64,000 nt of DNA from Bradyrhizobium australiense (GTDB lineage: Bacteria; Pseudomonadota; Alphaproteobacteria; Rhizobiales; Xanthobacteraceae), in the NCBI RefSeq assembly GCF_013114825.1, contig NZ_JAAVLX010000009.1, positions 248,001 through 312,000 of the forward strand, in the 5' to 3' direction. The number at the start of each line of letters is the position of its first letter. Position 1 is the first letter of the stretch. A model generated the notes under the pieces. The model was given only the letters and a program-made list of their open reading frames with translations, was not told the DNA's origin and made no database searches. Below are positions 35,111-43,021 of this stretch, piece after piece. The translations under genes and the position numbers were made by a program.

Positions 35111-35306
35111 CGGTGGTCCTCCCCGGATTATGACGGAGGCGCGTTATAGCGGCTGGCCCGGACGCTGTCTTGGGTCCGATTTGGGGGATCCTGCGGCGCC
35201 GCGCGCATGGCTCGGGCAATCAGAACTCCTCGGCCCCTGCCGATCCCGCAATGCTGCCGCAATGTTACTGGCGCTACTAGGGCTGGTCCGGAAACGCGGG
35301 TGCAGG

Positions 35307-35981
35307 ATGAGGGTTTTGCTGGTTGAAGACGAAGCGGAAATGGCGGCGGCGCTGTCGTCAGCATTGAAACGCTATGACATGGTCGTTGACCATGCGCCGA
35401 CGCTGGCCGACGCCGAAGCGGCTATTTCGGCCGACGTACATGGCGCGGTGCTGCTCGACCGCCGATTGCCCGACGGAGACGGGCTGGCGCTGATCCCGAA
35501 ACTCAGAGCGCGGGCCGATGGCGTCCCCATAATTGTGCTGACCGCACGCGGCGAGCTTGCGGACCGCATCGCCGGACTGGACAGTGGAGCTGACGACTAT
35601 CTGGCCAAGCCGTTTGCGGTCGAAGAACTTCTCGCGCGGCTGCGCGCCGTGCTGCGCCGGCCGGCCGGCATGCAGCCGGACGTCATGCGGGCCGGACGTC
35701 TGGCTTTCGATTTCAGCCATCGAGAGGCCAGCGTCGAGGGGCGTCCGCTCGATCTGCCGCGGCGCGAACTGCTGGTGCTGGAAGCGCTGCTCCGACGCAT
35801 GGGACGCACCGTGCTGCGCTCGGCGCTCGAGGAGGCCGTCTACAATTTCGACGACGCAGTCCAGTCGAACGCGCTGGATACTCACGTGTCCCGGCTCCGC
35901 CGCAAGCTCGCCGATAGCAACGCCGGGGTTGAAATTCACGGAATCCGCGGCGTCGGCTATTTGCTGAAACCGCTGCCGTGA
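35307..35981 (+). CDS. OmpR-family response regulator
   Basis: 224 residues. The receiver domain has the acidic pair (E7-D8), the phosphorylation site D51 in VLLDRRLPDGDG, the conserved threonine in IIVLTARGE and the lysine in DDYLAKPFAVEELLARL. The winged-helix domain (about 125-220) ends VQSNALDTHVSRLRRKL and GIRGVGYLLKPLP. Its stop overlaps the GTG start of the histidine kinase gene (GTGA), so they form a pair. It may control the methyltransferase gene downstream. Confidence 0.94.
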   Translation: MRVLLVEDEAEMAAALSSALKRYDMVVDHAPTLADAEAAISADVHGAVLLDRRLPDGDGLALIPKLRARADGVPIIVLTARGELADRIAGLDSGADDYLAKPFAVEELLARLRAVLRRPAGMQPDVMRAGRLAFDFSHREASVEGRPLDLPRRELLVLEALLRRMGRTVLRSALEEAVYNFDDAVQSNALDTHVSRLRRKLADSNAGVEIHGIRGVGYLLKPLP

Positions 35982-37375
35982 CCGAGACAGCCCGCTCGCA
36001 TTGCCTGCAGACGCGGCTCGTCTGGCGATTGATATCGCTGCAGGCGGGGCTGCTCGCGATCCTCGCAATCCTGGTCATCGGCACACTATGGGGCGCAGGC
36101 TTCCTGCTGGACGTGCGGGACGAAGACCACGTCATCGACATCGTCCAACAGGCGGTGGCGCGCGATACCTCGGGTGGCCTGCTGCTGCGTTCGACCCCCG
36201 AGCTTGCGCAACTGCGCGAGGAGATTCCCGATCTTTGGTTCGTGGTACGGGACGGCCAGGGGCACAGGCTGTCGGAAGGCGCGGTGCCGCCGGACTTTGC
36301 CGGCATTGTCGAGGCGCTCAGCCATATCAGCCAGGCGCGGCTCGGCTGGCAGCTCCTCGCAGACGACCTGAGCAAGCCGGCGGCGCGATTGAAGCGCGTC
36401 GAAACCGCAGCCGGCAAGGTGCAGATCCTGACGGCAACCCAGGGCAAGCTGTCCGGACGCAAGGCGGTTCTGATGAGCTCGCTCAGTTTTCTCGGCATCG
36501 TCCTTCCCGGACTGCTGCTGATGACGGCCGCGACATTCATCGCGACGCCGATGGTGGTGAAGCGGGCGCTCGCCGGCCTTGCCATGATTGCCGATCAGGC
36601 ACGCCGGATCGACATCCATCAACGTGGCGCGCGGCTTTCGGTGGAACACGTCGCCGACGAGATTGCTCCGCTGGTAAGGGCCGTCAACGAGGCGCTGGCG
36701 CGACTGGATGATGGTTATTCGCGGCACCAGCGCTTCGTGGCCGATGCCGCGCATGAGCTGCGCACGCCGATCGCGATCCTGAACACGCGCCTGGAATCCT
36801 TGCCGCCGGGCGCGGAGAAAACCCGCTTGCTCGAGGATACGGCGCGGCTTTCGACGCTGACCGAGCAATTACTGGACATCCAGCGGCTCGACCAATGCAG
36901 AAGCCCGTTCACTCCGGTGGATGTGGTGGCAGTCGCGCAGGGCGTCGCTGCGGACCTGGCGCCGCTGGCGATCGCCGCCGGCTATGAATTGTCGCTTCAA
37001 GTCGCGGCCGATCGCATCGAGACGCTTGGCGACCACGCCGCGATCGAGCGGGCGGTTACTAATCTCGTGCAGAACGCGATCCAGCACGGCGGCCGCCACG
37101 GCACCATCAGCATCCACGTGAGCCGTCCAGCGACCATCGAAGTCACCGACGAGGGCCCGGGTATTCCGGCGGAACAGCGCGCATTGATCTTCGAGCCGTT
37201 CTATCGCGTGACGCCGCTTGATCGCGGCGCCGGCCTCGGACTGAACATGGTGCGCGAGATCGCGCGCATGCATGGCGGCCACATCTCGGTACTCGACGGC
37301 CCGAATGGCGGCGCATGTTTTCGACTGACGCTGCCGCCTCGCCCGTCGTTGCCACCTGCGCCGTCAGCGAAATAG
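35978..37375 (+). CDS. sensor histidine kinase
   Basis: Partner of the preceding regulator, 465 residues. Two transmembrane helices (about 17-43 and 166-190) enclose a periplasmic sensor of about 120 residues without a recognised fold. A HAMP-like segment is followed by the H-box RFVADAAHELRTPIA (H259), an N-box NLVQNAIQHGG, G1 DEGPGIP, the F-box IFEPFYRV and G2 GAGLGLNMVREIARMHGG, all intact. The regulated signal is unknown. Its 3' end is 104 bp from the methyltransferase gene. Confidence 0.94.
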   Translation: MTETARSHCLQTRLVWRLISLQAGLLAILAILVIGTLWGAGFLLDVRDEDHVIDIVQQAVARDTSGGLLLRSTPELAQLREEIPDLWFVVRDGQGHRLSEGAVPPDFAGIVEALSHISQARLGWQLLADDLSKPAARLKRVETAAGKVQILTATQGKLSGRKAVLMSSLSFLGIVLPGLLLMTAATFIATPMVVKRALAGLAMIADQARRIDIHQRGARLSVEHVADEIAPLVRAVNEALARLDDGYSRHQRFVADAAHELRTPIAILNTRLESLPPGAEKTRLLEDTARLSTLTEQLLDIQRLDQCRSPFTPVDVVAVAQGVAADLAPLAIAAGYELSLQVAADRIETLGDHAAIERAVTNLVQNAIQHGGRHGTISIHVSRPATIEVTDEGPGIPAEQRALIFEPFYRVTPLDRGAGLGLNMVREIARMHGGHISVLDGPNGGACFRLTLPPRPSLPPAPSAK

Positions 37376-37479
37376 CGGTGCGCACGGGGCGCGCTCCGCA
37401 ATGCTCTCGCAATGCAGGCACGCGAGATTGTTCGCGCCTCGTCATCGAATCGAGGCGCGGTCAATTCGTTGGAGTGCCT

Positions 37480-38121
37480 ATGTCACACGACTTCTTCTCG
37501 TTCTTTCTGGCCTGGATGTCGGCCCCTGGCCGCGTCGGCGCGATCGCACCATCGAGCCCCGCCCTCGCCGAGCTCATCACCAGCGAGATAACGGCGGGAA
37601 GTGGCCCGATCATCGAGCTTGGTCCCGGGACCGGCGCCTTCACCTATCAATTGTTGAGGCGGGGCGTCCGCCAGGAGGACCTGACGCTGGTCGAATACGG
37701 CTCCGACTTCATGAAGCTGTTGCAGGTCCGCTTCCCGGGAGCGCGCGTGCTTTGGATGGACGCCGCAAGGCTGGCGGCACAGCCCCTGTATGATGGCGCG
37801 CCGGTCGGCGCGGTCATCAGCGGCCTTCCGCTGCTGAACATGTCGATGCGCAAGGTGGTCTCAATCCTCAACGGCGCCTTCAGCTACATCCGCCCGGGCG
37901 GCGCATTCTACCAATTCACCTATGGCATGACCTGCCCAGTGTCGCCGCGGGTGCTTGACCGGCTAGGATTGAAGGCGAAGCTCATCGATCGCGCGATCCT
38001 GAACGTGCCGCCGGCGGCGGTTTACCGGCTGACGCGGCGACCGCAGAGCAAGCTTTTCGCGGGGAACGTTACGCTGCCGCAGCCAGAGCTGGTCCGACCG
38101 CAGGTGGACCAGCCGACGTAG
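37480..38121 (+). CDS. phospholipid N-methyltransferase-like SAM methyltransferase (PmtA-like)
   Basis: Class I methyltransferase of 213 residues. The N-terminal part FLAWMSAPGRVGAIAPSSPALAELI and the SAM site IELGPGTGAFTYQLLRRG followed by EDLTLVEYGSDFMKLL resemble rhizobial PmtA, which methylates phosphatidylethanolamine toward phosphatidylcholine; also AVISGLPLLNMS and IRPGGAFYQFTYG. Assignment is from remembered motifs; a ribosomal RNA or other methyltransferase is the main alternative. ATG at 37480 has GGAG five bases upstream. It follows the two-component genes on the same strand and converges on pyrG. Confidence 0.78.
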   Translation: MSHDFFSFFLAWMSAPGRVGAIAPSSPALAELITSEITAGSGPIIELGPGTGAFTYQLLRRGVRQEDLTLVEYGSDFMKLLQVRFPGARVLWMDAARLAAQPLYDGAPVGAVISGLPLLNMSMRKVVSILNGAFSYIRPGGAFYQFTYGMTCPVSPRVLDRLGLKAKLIDRAILNVPPAAVYRLTRRPQSKLFAGNVTLPQPELVRPQVDQPT

Positions 38122-38127
38122 ACGTCG

Positions 38128-39759
38128 TTACACTAGCCGGCTCTGCACCACCGCTGCCTGAATGAACGAGGCAAACAGCGGGTGGGGCTCGAACGGCCGC
38201 GATTTCAGCTCGGGGTGGAACTGCACGCCGATGAACCAGGGATGGTCCTCGTATTCGACGATCTCCGGCAGCACACCGTCGGGCGACAGGCCGGAGAAGC
38301 GCAGGCCGTGCTGTTCGAGGCGGTCTTTGTATGCCGTGTTGACCTCGTAGCGGTGGCGGTGGCGTTCGGAAATCTCGGTGGCGCCGCCGTAGACCGCCGA
38401 GACGCGGCTGCCGCGCTTCAGCGTTGCGGGATAAGCGCCAAGCCGCATGGTACCGCCGAGATCGCCCGACTGCGAGCGCTTCTCCAACTCGTTGCCGCGC
38501 AGCCATTCCGTCATCAGGCCGACCAGCGGCTCCTTGGTCGGGCCGAACTCGGTTGAGTTAGCCTCCTCGATGCCGACCAGATTGCGTGCGGCCTCGATCA
38601 CCGCCATCTGCATGCCGAAGCAAATGCCGAAATACGGCACGTCGCGCTCGCGCGCGAACTGCGCTGCGCGGATCTTACCCTCGGCGCCGCGCTGGCCGAA
38701 TCCGCCCGGCACCAGAATGCCGTTGACGTGTTCGAGGAACGGCGTCGGGTCTTTGTTCTCGAACACCTCGCTCTCGATCCAGTCGAGATTGACTTTCACC
38801 TTATTGGCGATGCCGCCATGGGACAGCGCCTCGATCAGCGATTTGTACGCGTCCTTCATGCCGGTGTATTTGCCGACGATGGCAATGGTCACCGCGCCTT
38901 CCGGATTGCGCACGCGCTCGTTGATGACGTTCCAGCTCTGCAGCGCCGGCGGAATCTTTGGCGCGATGCCGAACGCGGCCAGCACTTCATCGTCGAGACC
39001 GGCGGCGTGATAGGCTTCGGGCACGGCGTAAATATTGTCGACGTCCCTCGCCTCGATCACGGCACTTTCGCGCACGTTGCAGAACAGACCGAGCTTGCGC
39101 CGCTCTTCCTTCGGGATTTCGCGGTCGGTGCGGCAGAGCAGGATATCCGGCTGGATGCCAATCGAGCGCAGCTCCTTCACCGAGTGCTGGGTCGGCTTTG
39201 TCTTGAGTTCACCTGCGCTCGGAATGTAGGGCAGCAGCGTCAAATGAATGTAGACCGCGTGATCGCGCGGCAGCTCGTTCTTGAGCTGACGGATCGCCTC
39301 GAAGAACGGCAAGCCCTCGATGTCGCCAACGGTGCCGCCGATCTCGACCAGCACGAAATCATATTGGTCATTTCCCGAGAGCACGAACTCCTTGATCGCG
39401 TTGGTGACGTGCGGCACGACCTGGATGGTCGCGCCGAGATAATCGCCGCGGCGTTCCTTGGTGATGATGTCCTGGTAGATGCGCCCCGTGGTAATATTGT
39501 CGGCCTTGGTCGCCGGCCGCCCGGTGAAGCGCTCGTAATGGCCGAGATCGAGGTCGGTCTCGGCGCCGTCATCGGTCACGAATACTTCGCCGTGCTGATA
39601 CGGCGACATCGTTCCGGGATCGAGGTTGAGATAGGGGTCGAGTTTGCGGAGGCGGACCTTGTACCCGCGAGCCTGCAGCAGGGCACCGAGTGCCGCCGAA
39701 GCCAGCCCCTTTCCGAGCGAAGAAACCACGCCGCCGGTGATGAATATGTACCGCGCCAT
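38128..39759 (-). CDS. pyrG: CTP synthase
   Basis: Converts UTP to CTP with glutamine and ATP, 543 residues, family length. The amidoligase domain begins MARYIFITGGVVSSLGKGLASAALG and contains the LRKLDPYLNLDPGTMSPYQHGEVFVTDDGAE stretch and EIGGTVGDIEG. The glutaminase domain has the nucleophile in PYFGICFGMQMAVIEAARN, the oxyanion GGFGQRGAEGK and the histidine-glutamate pair in FIGVQFHPELKSRPFEPHPLF. Convergent with the methyltransferase gene, 6 bp apart. A 166-bp gap separates it from secG upstream. Confidence 0.97.
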   Translation of the reverse strand: MARYIFITGGVVSSLGKGLASAALGALLQARGYKVRLRKLDPYLNLDPGTMSPYQHGEVFVTDDGAETDLDLGHYERFTGRPATKADNITTGRIYQDIITKERRGDYLGATIQVVPHVTNAIKEFVLSGNDQYDFVLVEIGGTVGDIEGLPFFEAIRQLKNELPRDHAVYIHLTLLPYIPSAGELKTKPTQHSVKELRSIGIQPDILLCRTDREIPKEERRKLGLFCNVRESAVIEARDVDNIYAVPEAYHAAGLDDEVLAAFGIAPKIPPALQSWNVINERVRNPEGAVTIAIVGKYTGMKDAYKSLIEALSHGGIANKVKVNLDWIESEVFENKDPTPFLEHVNGILVPGGFGQRGAEGKIRAAQFARERDVPYFGICFGMQMAVIEAARNLVGIEEANSTEFGPTKEPLVGLMTEWLRGNELEKRSQSGDLGGTMRLGAYPATLKRGSRVSAVYGGATEISERHRHRYEVNTAYKDRLEQHGLRFSGLSPDGVLPEIVEYEDHPWFIGVQFHPELKSRPFEPHPLFASFIQAAVVQSRLV

Positions 39760-39925
39760 GGGATTCTACCTTTAAGGCCACTGCCCCGATTCTCCAAAAC
39801 GAATCGCATGCGCGGGCAAACATTTTGCCGGGCTGTGGGTGACGTTAAATTTGAAACGATTTCAAAGCATTGATGGGAAGGCCTGATGCAGGACGGTAGA
39901 GGCCGCCCTGCATAGCCACCCTGCT

Positions 39926-40306
39926 TTATTGCGAACGCGGAGCCTGCGGGCCCGACTGACCCTGCTGTTCATCCACCTTCTTAAGCGTATCGAGCACGCC
40001 ACCGGAGGTCGGCGGAGCGGCTGGCGTCGCGCCGCCCGGCTGGGACTGCGTCGCCGGCGCGGTGCCGAGGATCGAGGTCGGCTTGCGGTCGATGCCCGCC
40101 ATCCACGCCAGTGCCATGCTGGTCAGGAAAAAAAGCCCCGCGAGGACCGCGGTCGTCCGCGTCAGGAGATTGGCAGTGCCGCGACTCGACATGAAGCCGG
40201 CGCCGCCGCCCATGCCAAGGCCGCCGCCTTCGGATTTCTGCAGCAGCACCGAGCCGATCAGCACGGCGACGATCATGAGGTGAACGACGATAATGACGGT
40301 CTGCAT
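39926..40306 (-). CDS. secG: protein translocase subunit SecG
   Basis: Small subunit of SecYEG, 126 residues from ATG at 40306 (MQTVIIVVHLMIVAVLIGSV). Two transmembrane helices flank the conserved loop LLQKSEGGGLGMGGGAGFMSSRGTANLLTR. A Pro/Gln/Ala-rich cytoplasmic tail follows, longer than in E. coli and typical of alphaproteobacteria. It lies upstream of pyrG on the same strand; the tpiA gene that normally precedes it is 1.7 kb away, separated by three plus-strand genes. Confidence 0.93.
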   Translation of the reverse strand: MQTVIIVVHLMIVAVLIGSVLLQKSEGGGLGMGGGAGFMSSRGTANLLTRTTAVLAGLFFLTSMALAWMAGIDRKPTSILGTAPATQSQPGGATPAAPPTSGGVLDTLKKVDEQQGQSGPQAPRSQ

Positions 40307-40533
40307 CTTGAAACCTTCCGTCACAAGCCGAGAGCGCCGGGCTTCGGCTGCACCAACAGCTTGCGGGTTTTCCTGAAGTTGCGCGGTGTTACACGATCGG
40401 ACAGGGCATTGTCACCCCCAACCGCCGCCGTGGAGATAATTGCCGCAGGCGCGACGGCAAGGCTGTCCATACCCCTCGCCCGACGTTCGCATCTGGGGCT
40501 TGCGGTCGGGCCGATTTCTCTTATACTGGACGA

Positions 40534-41100
40534 ATGGATACTTTAGTAGACGATCTCAGCGCCCGGCTTGCGCACCGCCTGCGGCTCGAGCGCGACAGCC
40601 GCGGCTGGTCGCTGGCCGACCTCGCCGAGCGCTCCGGCGTGTCAAAAGCCACCATCAGCAAGATCGAGCGCGCGGAGGTCAGCCCGACCGCGGTGGTGCT
40701 GGTTCGGCTCGCGAGCGCCTTCGATCTCACCCTCGCCGGCCTGATGCTGCGCGCCGAAGGCCAGGGCGGACGTCTGTCGCGCGCAGCCGAGCAGCCGGCG
40801 TGGCGCGATCCCGAAACCGGCTATTTGCGCCGGCAGGTGTTCAACCGGCCCGATCATCCCATCGAGATTATCAAGGTCGAGATGCCGGCGAAGCAGCGCG
40901 TGACGCTGCCCGCTTCGTCCTACGCCCACATCCGTCAGGTTCTCTGGGTGTTATCGGGCGCGCTCGTCCTCATCGATGGTGGCGAACGGCACGAACTCGG
41001 CGCCGGCGATTGCCTCGGATTCGGTCCGCCGGCGGAAGTGATCTTTGCCAACGAGAGCGCCGCGCCCTGCACCTACGTCGTTGCCCTTGCCCGGAGCTGA
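40534..41100 (+). CDS. XRE-family regulator with C-terminal cupin domain
   Basis: 188 residues. The N-terminal helix-turn-helix (about 10-65, RLRLERDSRGWSLADLAERSGVSKATISKIERAEV) is followed by a cupin sensor domain (about 100-185, VLWVLSGALVLIDGGERHELGAGDCLGFG). Proteins of this build repress or activate neighbouring metabolic genes when a small ligand binds the cupin. It starts a likely three-gene operon with the following small gene (5 bp away) and a GNAT gene (21 bp further), which are its probable targets. Ligand unknown. Confidence 0.9.
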   Translation: MDTLVDDLSARLAHRLRLERDSRGWSLADLAERSGVSKATISKIERAEVSPTAVVLVRLASAFDLTLAGLMLRAEGQGGRLSRAAEQPAWRDPETGYLRRQVFNRPDHPIEIIKVEMPAKQRVTLPASSYAHIRQVLWVLSGALVLIDGGERHELGAGDCLGFGPPAEVIFANESAAPCTYVVALARS

Positions 41101-41105
41101 CGCCG

Positions 41106-41459
41106 ATGCAGGAGATCGCTCGCAAGAATACCGCGATCGAGCCTGCAAGCGCCGATGACCCTATTCCGGCCGGCCACAATGGCGGTCCGCCGCTCGAGGA
41201 TAAGCACCGGCCAGAATGGGGCGACGGCGGCATCGGCAATTACTTTTACTGGAAGGCGACACATCGCGCGGCCTGGCACAACCCCTCGTCCGGCATCGTC
41301 GCGTTCCGCATCCGGAAAGCTGAGCGGCTGGGCCTCACCTACGAAGAATACACGCTGGAAATTCTCGAACGCGGGCGACACCTGCAGATCGAGGATGTCG
41401 AACGGATTGCAGAGATCAAGCGGGCGCGCGTCCAGCGCGCCGCCAATTACCGAAGCTGA
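41106..41459 (+). CDS. conserved hypothetical protein with PAGHNGGPPL motif
   Basis: 117-residue soluble protein from ATG at 41106. The motif DDPIPAGHNGGPPLEDKHRP is common in short alphaproteobacterial proteins of unknown function. It is followed by GIGNYFYWKATHRAAWHNPSS and a basic helical C-terminus (FRIRKAERLGLTYEEYTLEI, DVERIAEIKRARVQRA). It is 5 bp downstream of the XRE-cupin gene, so both are made together. No activity can be assigned. Confidence 0.78.
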   Translation: MQEIARKNTAIEPASADDPIPAGHNGGPPLEDKHRPEWGDGGIGNYFYWKATHRAAWHNPSSGIVAFRIRKAERLGLTYEEYTLEILERGRHLQIEDVERIAEIKRARVQRAANYRS

Positions 41460-41480
41460 ACTTCCCGGAAATTCATTCTC

Positions 41481-42014
41481 ATGTCGGATATCCAGATCAA
41501 AGCCTTGAGCCCGTCGCCCGAAATTTGCGCGATGCTCAGTGAATTGCTGATCGAGACCGTGGCGAATGGCGGCTCGGTCAGCTTCCTGCATCCGTTGTCA
41601 CGGAAGGCGGCCGAGGCGTTCTGGTCCAACTCGCTGAGCGCCGCGGAGCGCGGCGAGCGGATCATCCTCGGCGCCTTTGACGGCGACAGGCTGATCGGGA
41701 CGGTCACGCTGTTGCTCGATCTTCCGCCGAACCAGCCGCATCGCGCCGAGATCGCGAAGATGATGACGTGTATCAGCCACCGCCACTGCGGGATCGCCAC
41801 GGCGCTGTTGCGCGAGGCCGAGCGAATAGCGGTCGCGCACGGGCGCTGGCTGTTGGTGCTCGACACCGCAGAGGACGAGGGCGCGGCGGGACTATATGAA
41901 CGGATGGGATTCAAGCTGACCGGCGTCATTCCGGACTACGCGTTCAAACCCCATGGCGGCCTCACGGGCACGCTGATCTACTGGAAGCGTTTGCACGAAG
42001 GCGTGCCCGCCTGA
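41481..42014 (+). CDS. GNAT-family N-acetyltransferase
   Basis: 177 residues with a standard GNAT core: ILGAFDGDRLIGTVTLLLDLP, AEIAKMMTCISHRHCGIATALLREAERIAVAHGRWLLVLDTAEDEGAAGLYERMGF. The acetyl-CoA loop H-R-H-C-G-I-A is a recognisable Q/R-x-x-G-x-G/A form. Acts perhaps on an amino acid or antibiotic; substrate unknown. Last gene of the XRE-cupin operon; its stop faces the tpiA stop with one base between. Confidence 0.88.
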   Translation: MSDIQIKALSPSPEICAMLSELLIETVANGGSVSFLHPLSRKAAEAFWSNSLSAAERGERIILGAFDGDRLIGTVTLLLDLPPNQPHRAEIAKMMTCISHRHCGIATALLREAERIAVAHGRWLLVLDTAEDEGAAGLYERMGFKLTGVIPDYAFKPHGGLTGTLIYWKRLHEGVPA

Positions 42015-42015
42015 G

Positions 42016-42768
42016 CTAGCATGCCTCCGCAATGGCCAGGAAGTCTGTCGCCTTCAGGCTGGCGCCGCCGACGAGCGCGCCATTGACATCGGCGACCGCC
42101 ATTAGTTCCGACGCGTTGGAAGGCTTGACCGATCCACCGTAGAGAATCCGGATTCTGCTGCCTTCGGTCTTAAATCGGCTGGTGAGAACACCGCGGATAA
42201 AGCGATGAACTTGCTCGACATCTTTTGGCGTCGGCGTCAGCCCGGTGCCGATCGCCCAGACCGGCTCATAAGCGACCACCAGATTGGCCGCCGTCGCGCC
42301 GTCCGGCAACGAACCGGCGAGTTGCCCGCCACAGATATCCAGCGTCTGACCGGCATCGCGTTGCTTCTGGGTCTCGCCAATGCAGACGATCGCCACAAGA
42401 CCCGCCCGCCAAGCCGCTTCTGCCTTCTGCCGGACCAGCGCATCGGTCTCGCCATGGTCGGCACGGCGTTCCGAATGCCCGACGATGATGGCACTGGCAC
42501 CGGCATCAGCCAGCATTTCCGCCGAAAGATCGCCGGTATGGGCGCCGGAGGCTTTCGCATGGCAATCCTGGGCCCCGACCGCGAGTTTTGAACCGAGCGC
42601 CCTGTCGGCGAAACCACCGATCAGGGTGGCCGGGGGGCAGACCAGCAGGTCAGCCTTGCCGGCCAACGCACCGGCGCCGGCGATCATGGCTTCGAATTCA
42701 CCTAAGGAAGATTTTAGGCCGTTCATTTTCCAGTTGCCGGCGATCAGCGGCCGGATGGCATCGGTCAT
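42016..42768 (-). CDS. tpiA: triosephosphate isomerase
   Basis: Glycolytic isomerase of dihydroxyacetone phosphate and glyceraldehyde 3-phosphate, 250 residues. Visible are the substrate lysine in LIAGNWKMNGLKS, the electrophilic histidine in IIVGHSERRADHGET, the catalytic glutamate in VVAYEPVWAIGTGLTPT and the phosphate-binding ILYGGSVKPSNA and ALVGGASLKATDF. Start ATG at 42768. The 253 bp upstream are shared with the divergent ppiD. Confidence 0.97.
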   Translation of the reverse strand: MTDAIRPLIAGNWKMNGLKSSLGEFEAMIAGAGALAGKADLLVCPPATLIGGFADRALGSKLAVGAQDCHAKASGAHTGDLSAEMLADAGASAIIVGHSERRADHGETDALVRQKAEAAWRAGLVAIVCIGETQKQRDAGQTLDICGGQLAGSLPDGATAANLVVAYEPVWAIGTGLTPTPKDVEQVHRFIRGVLTSRFKTEGSRIRILYGGSVKPSNASELMAVADVNGALVGGASLKATDFLAIAEAC

Positions 42769-43021
42769 GTCGATTGTCCCGCAAATGTCAGCGTTCTAGA
42801 TGCGCTAGCAGAGCCACGCCGCCAGTTCCAGCTACCGATCGGGCGACCCCGGGCCATTAACCGCTTCAAATAGCCCGCATGGCCGAGGTTGCGAGGGGGA
42901 CGCGGCCACTTTATGATGCGTTTTCAACTCGGTGACGCCTTGTTGCGGAATTCGGTCCCGGATCGAAATTTCCCTTGGGTACGACCCGGTTCCCCTCTCC
43001 TTTAAAAAACAAGTTGGACCC

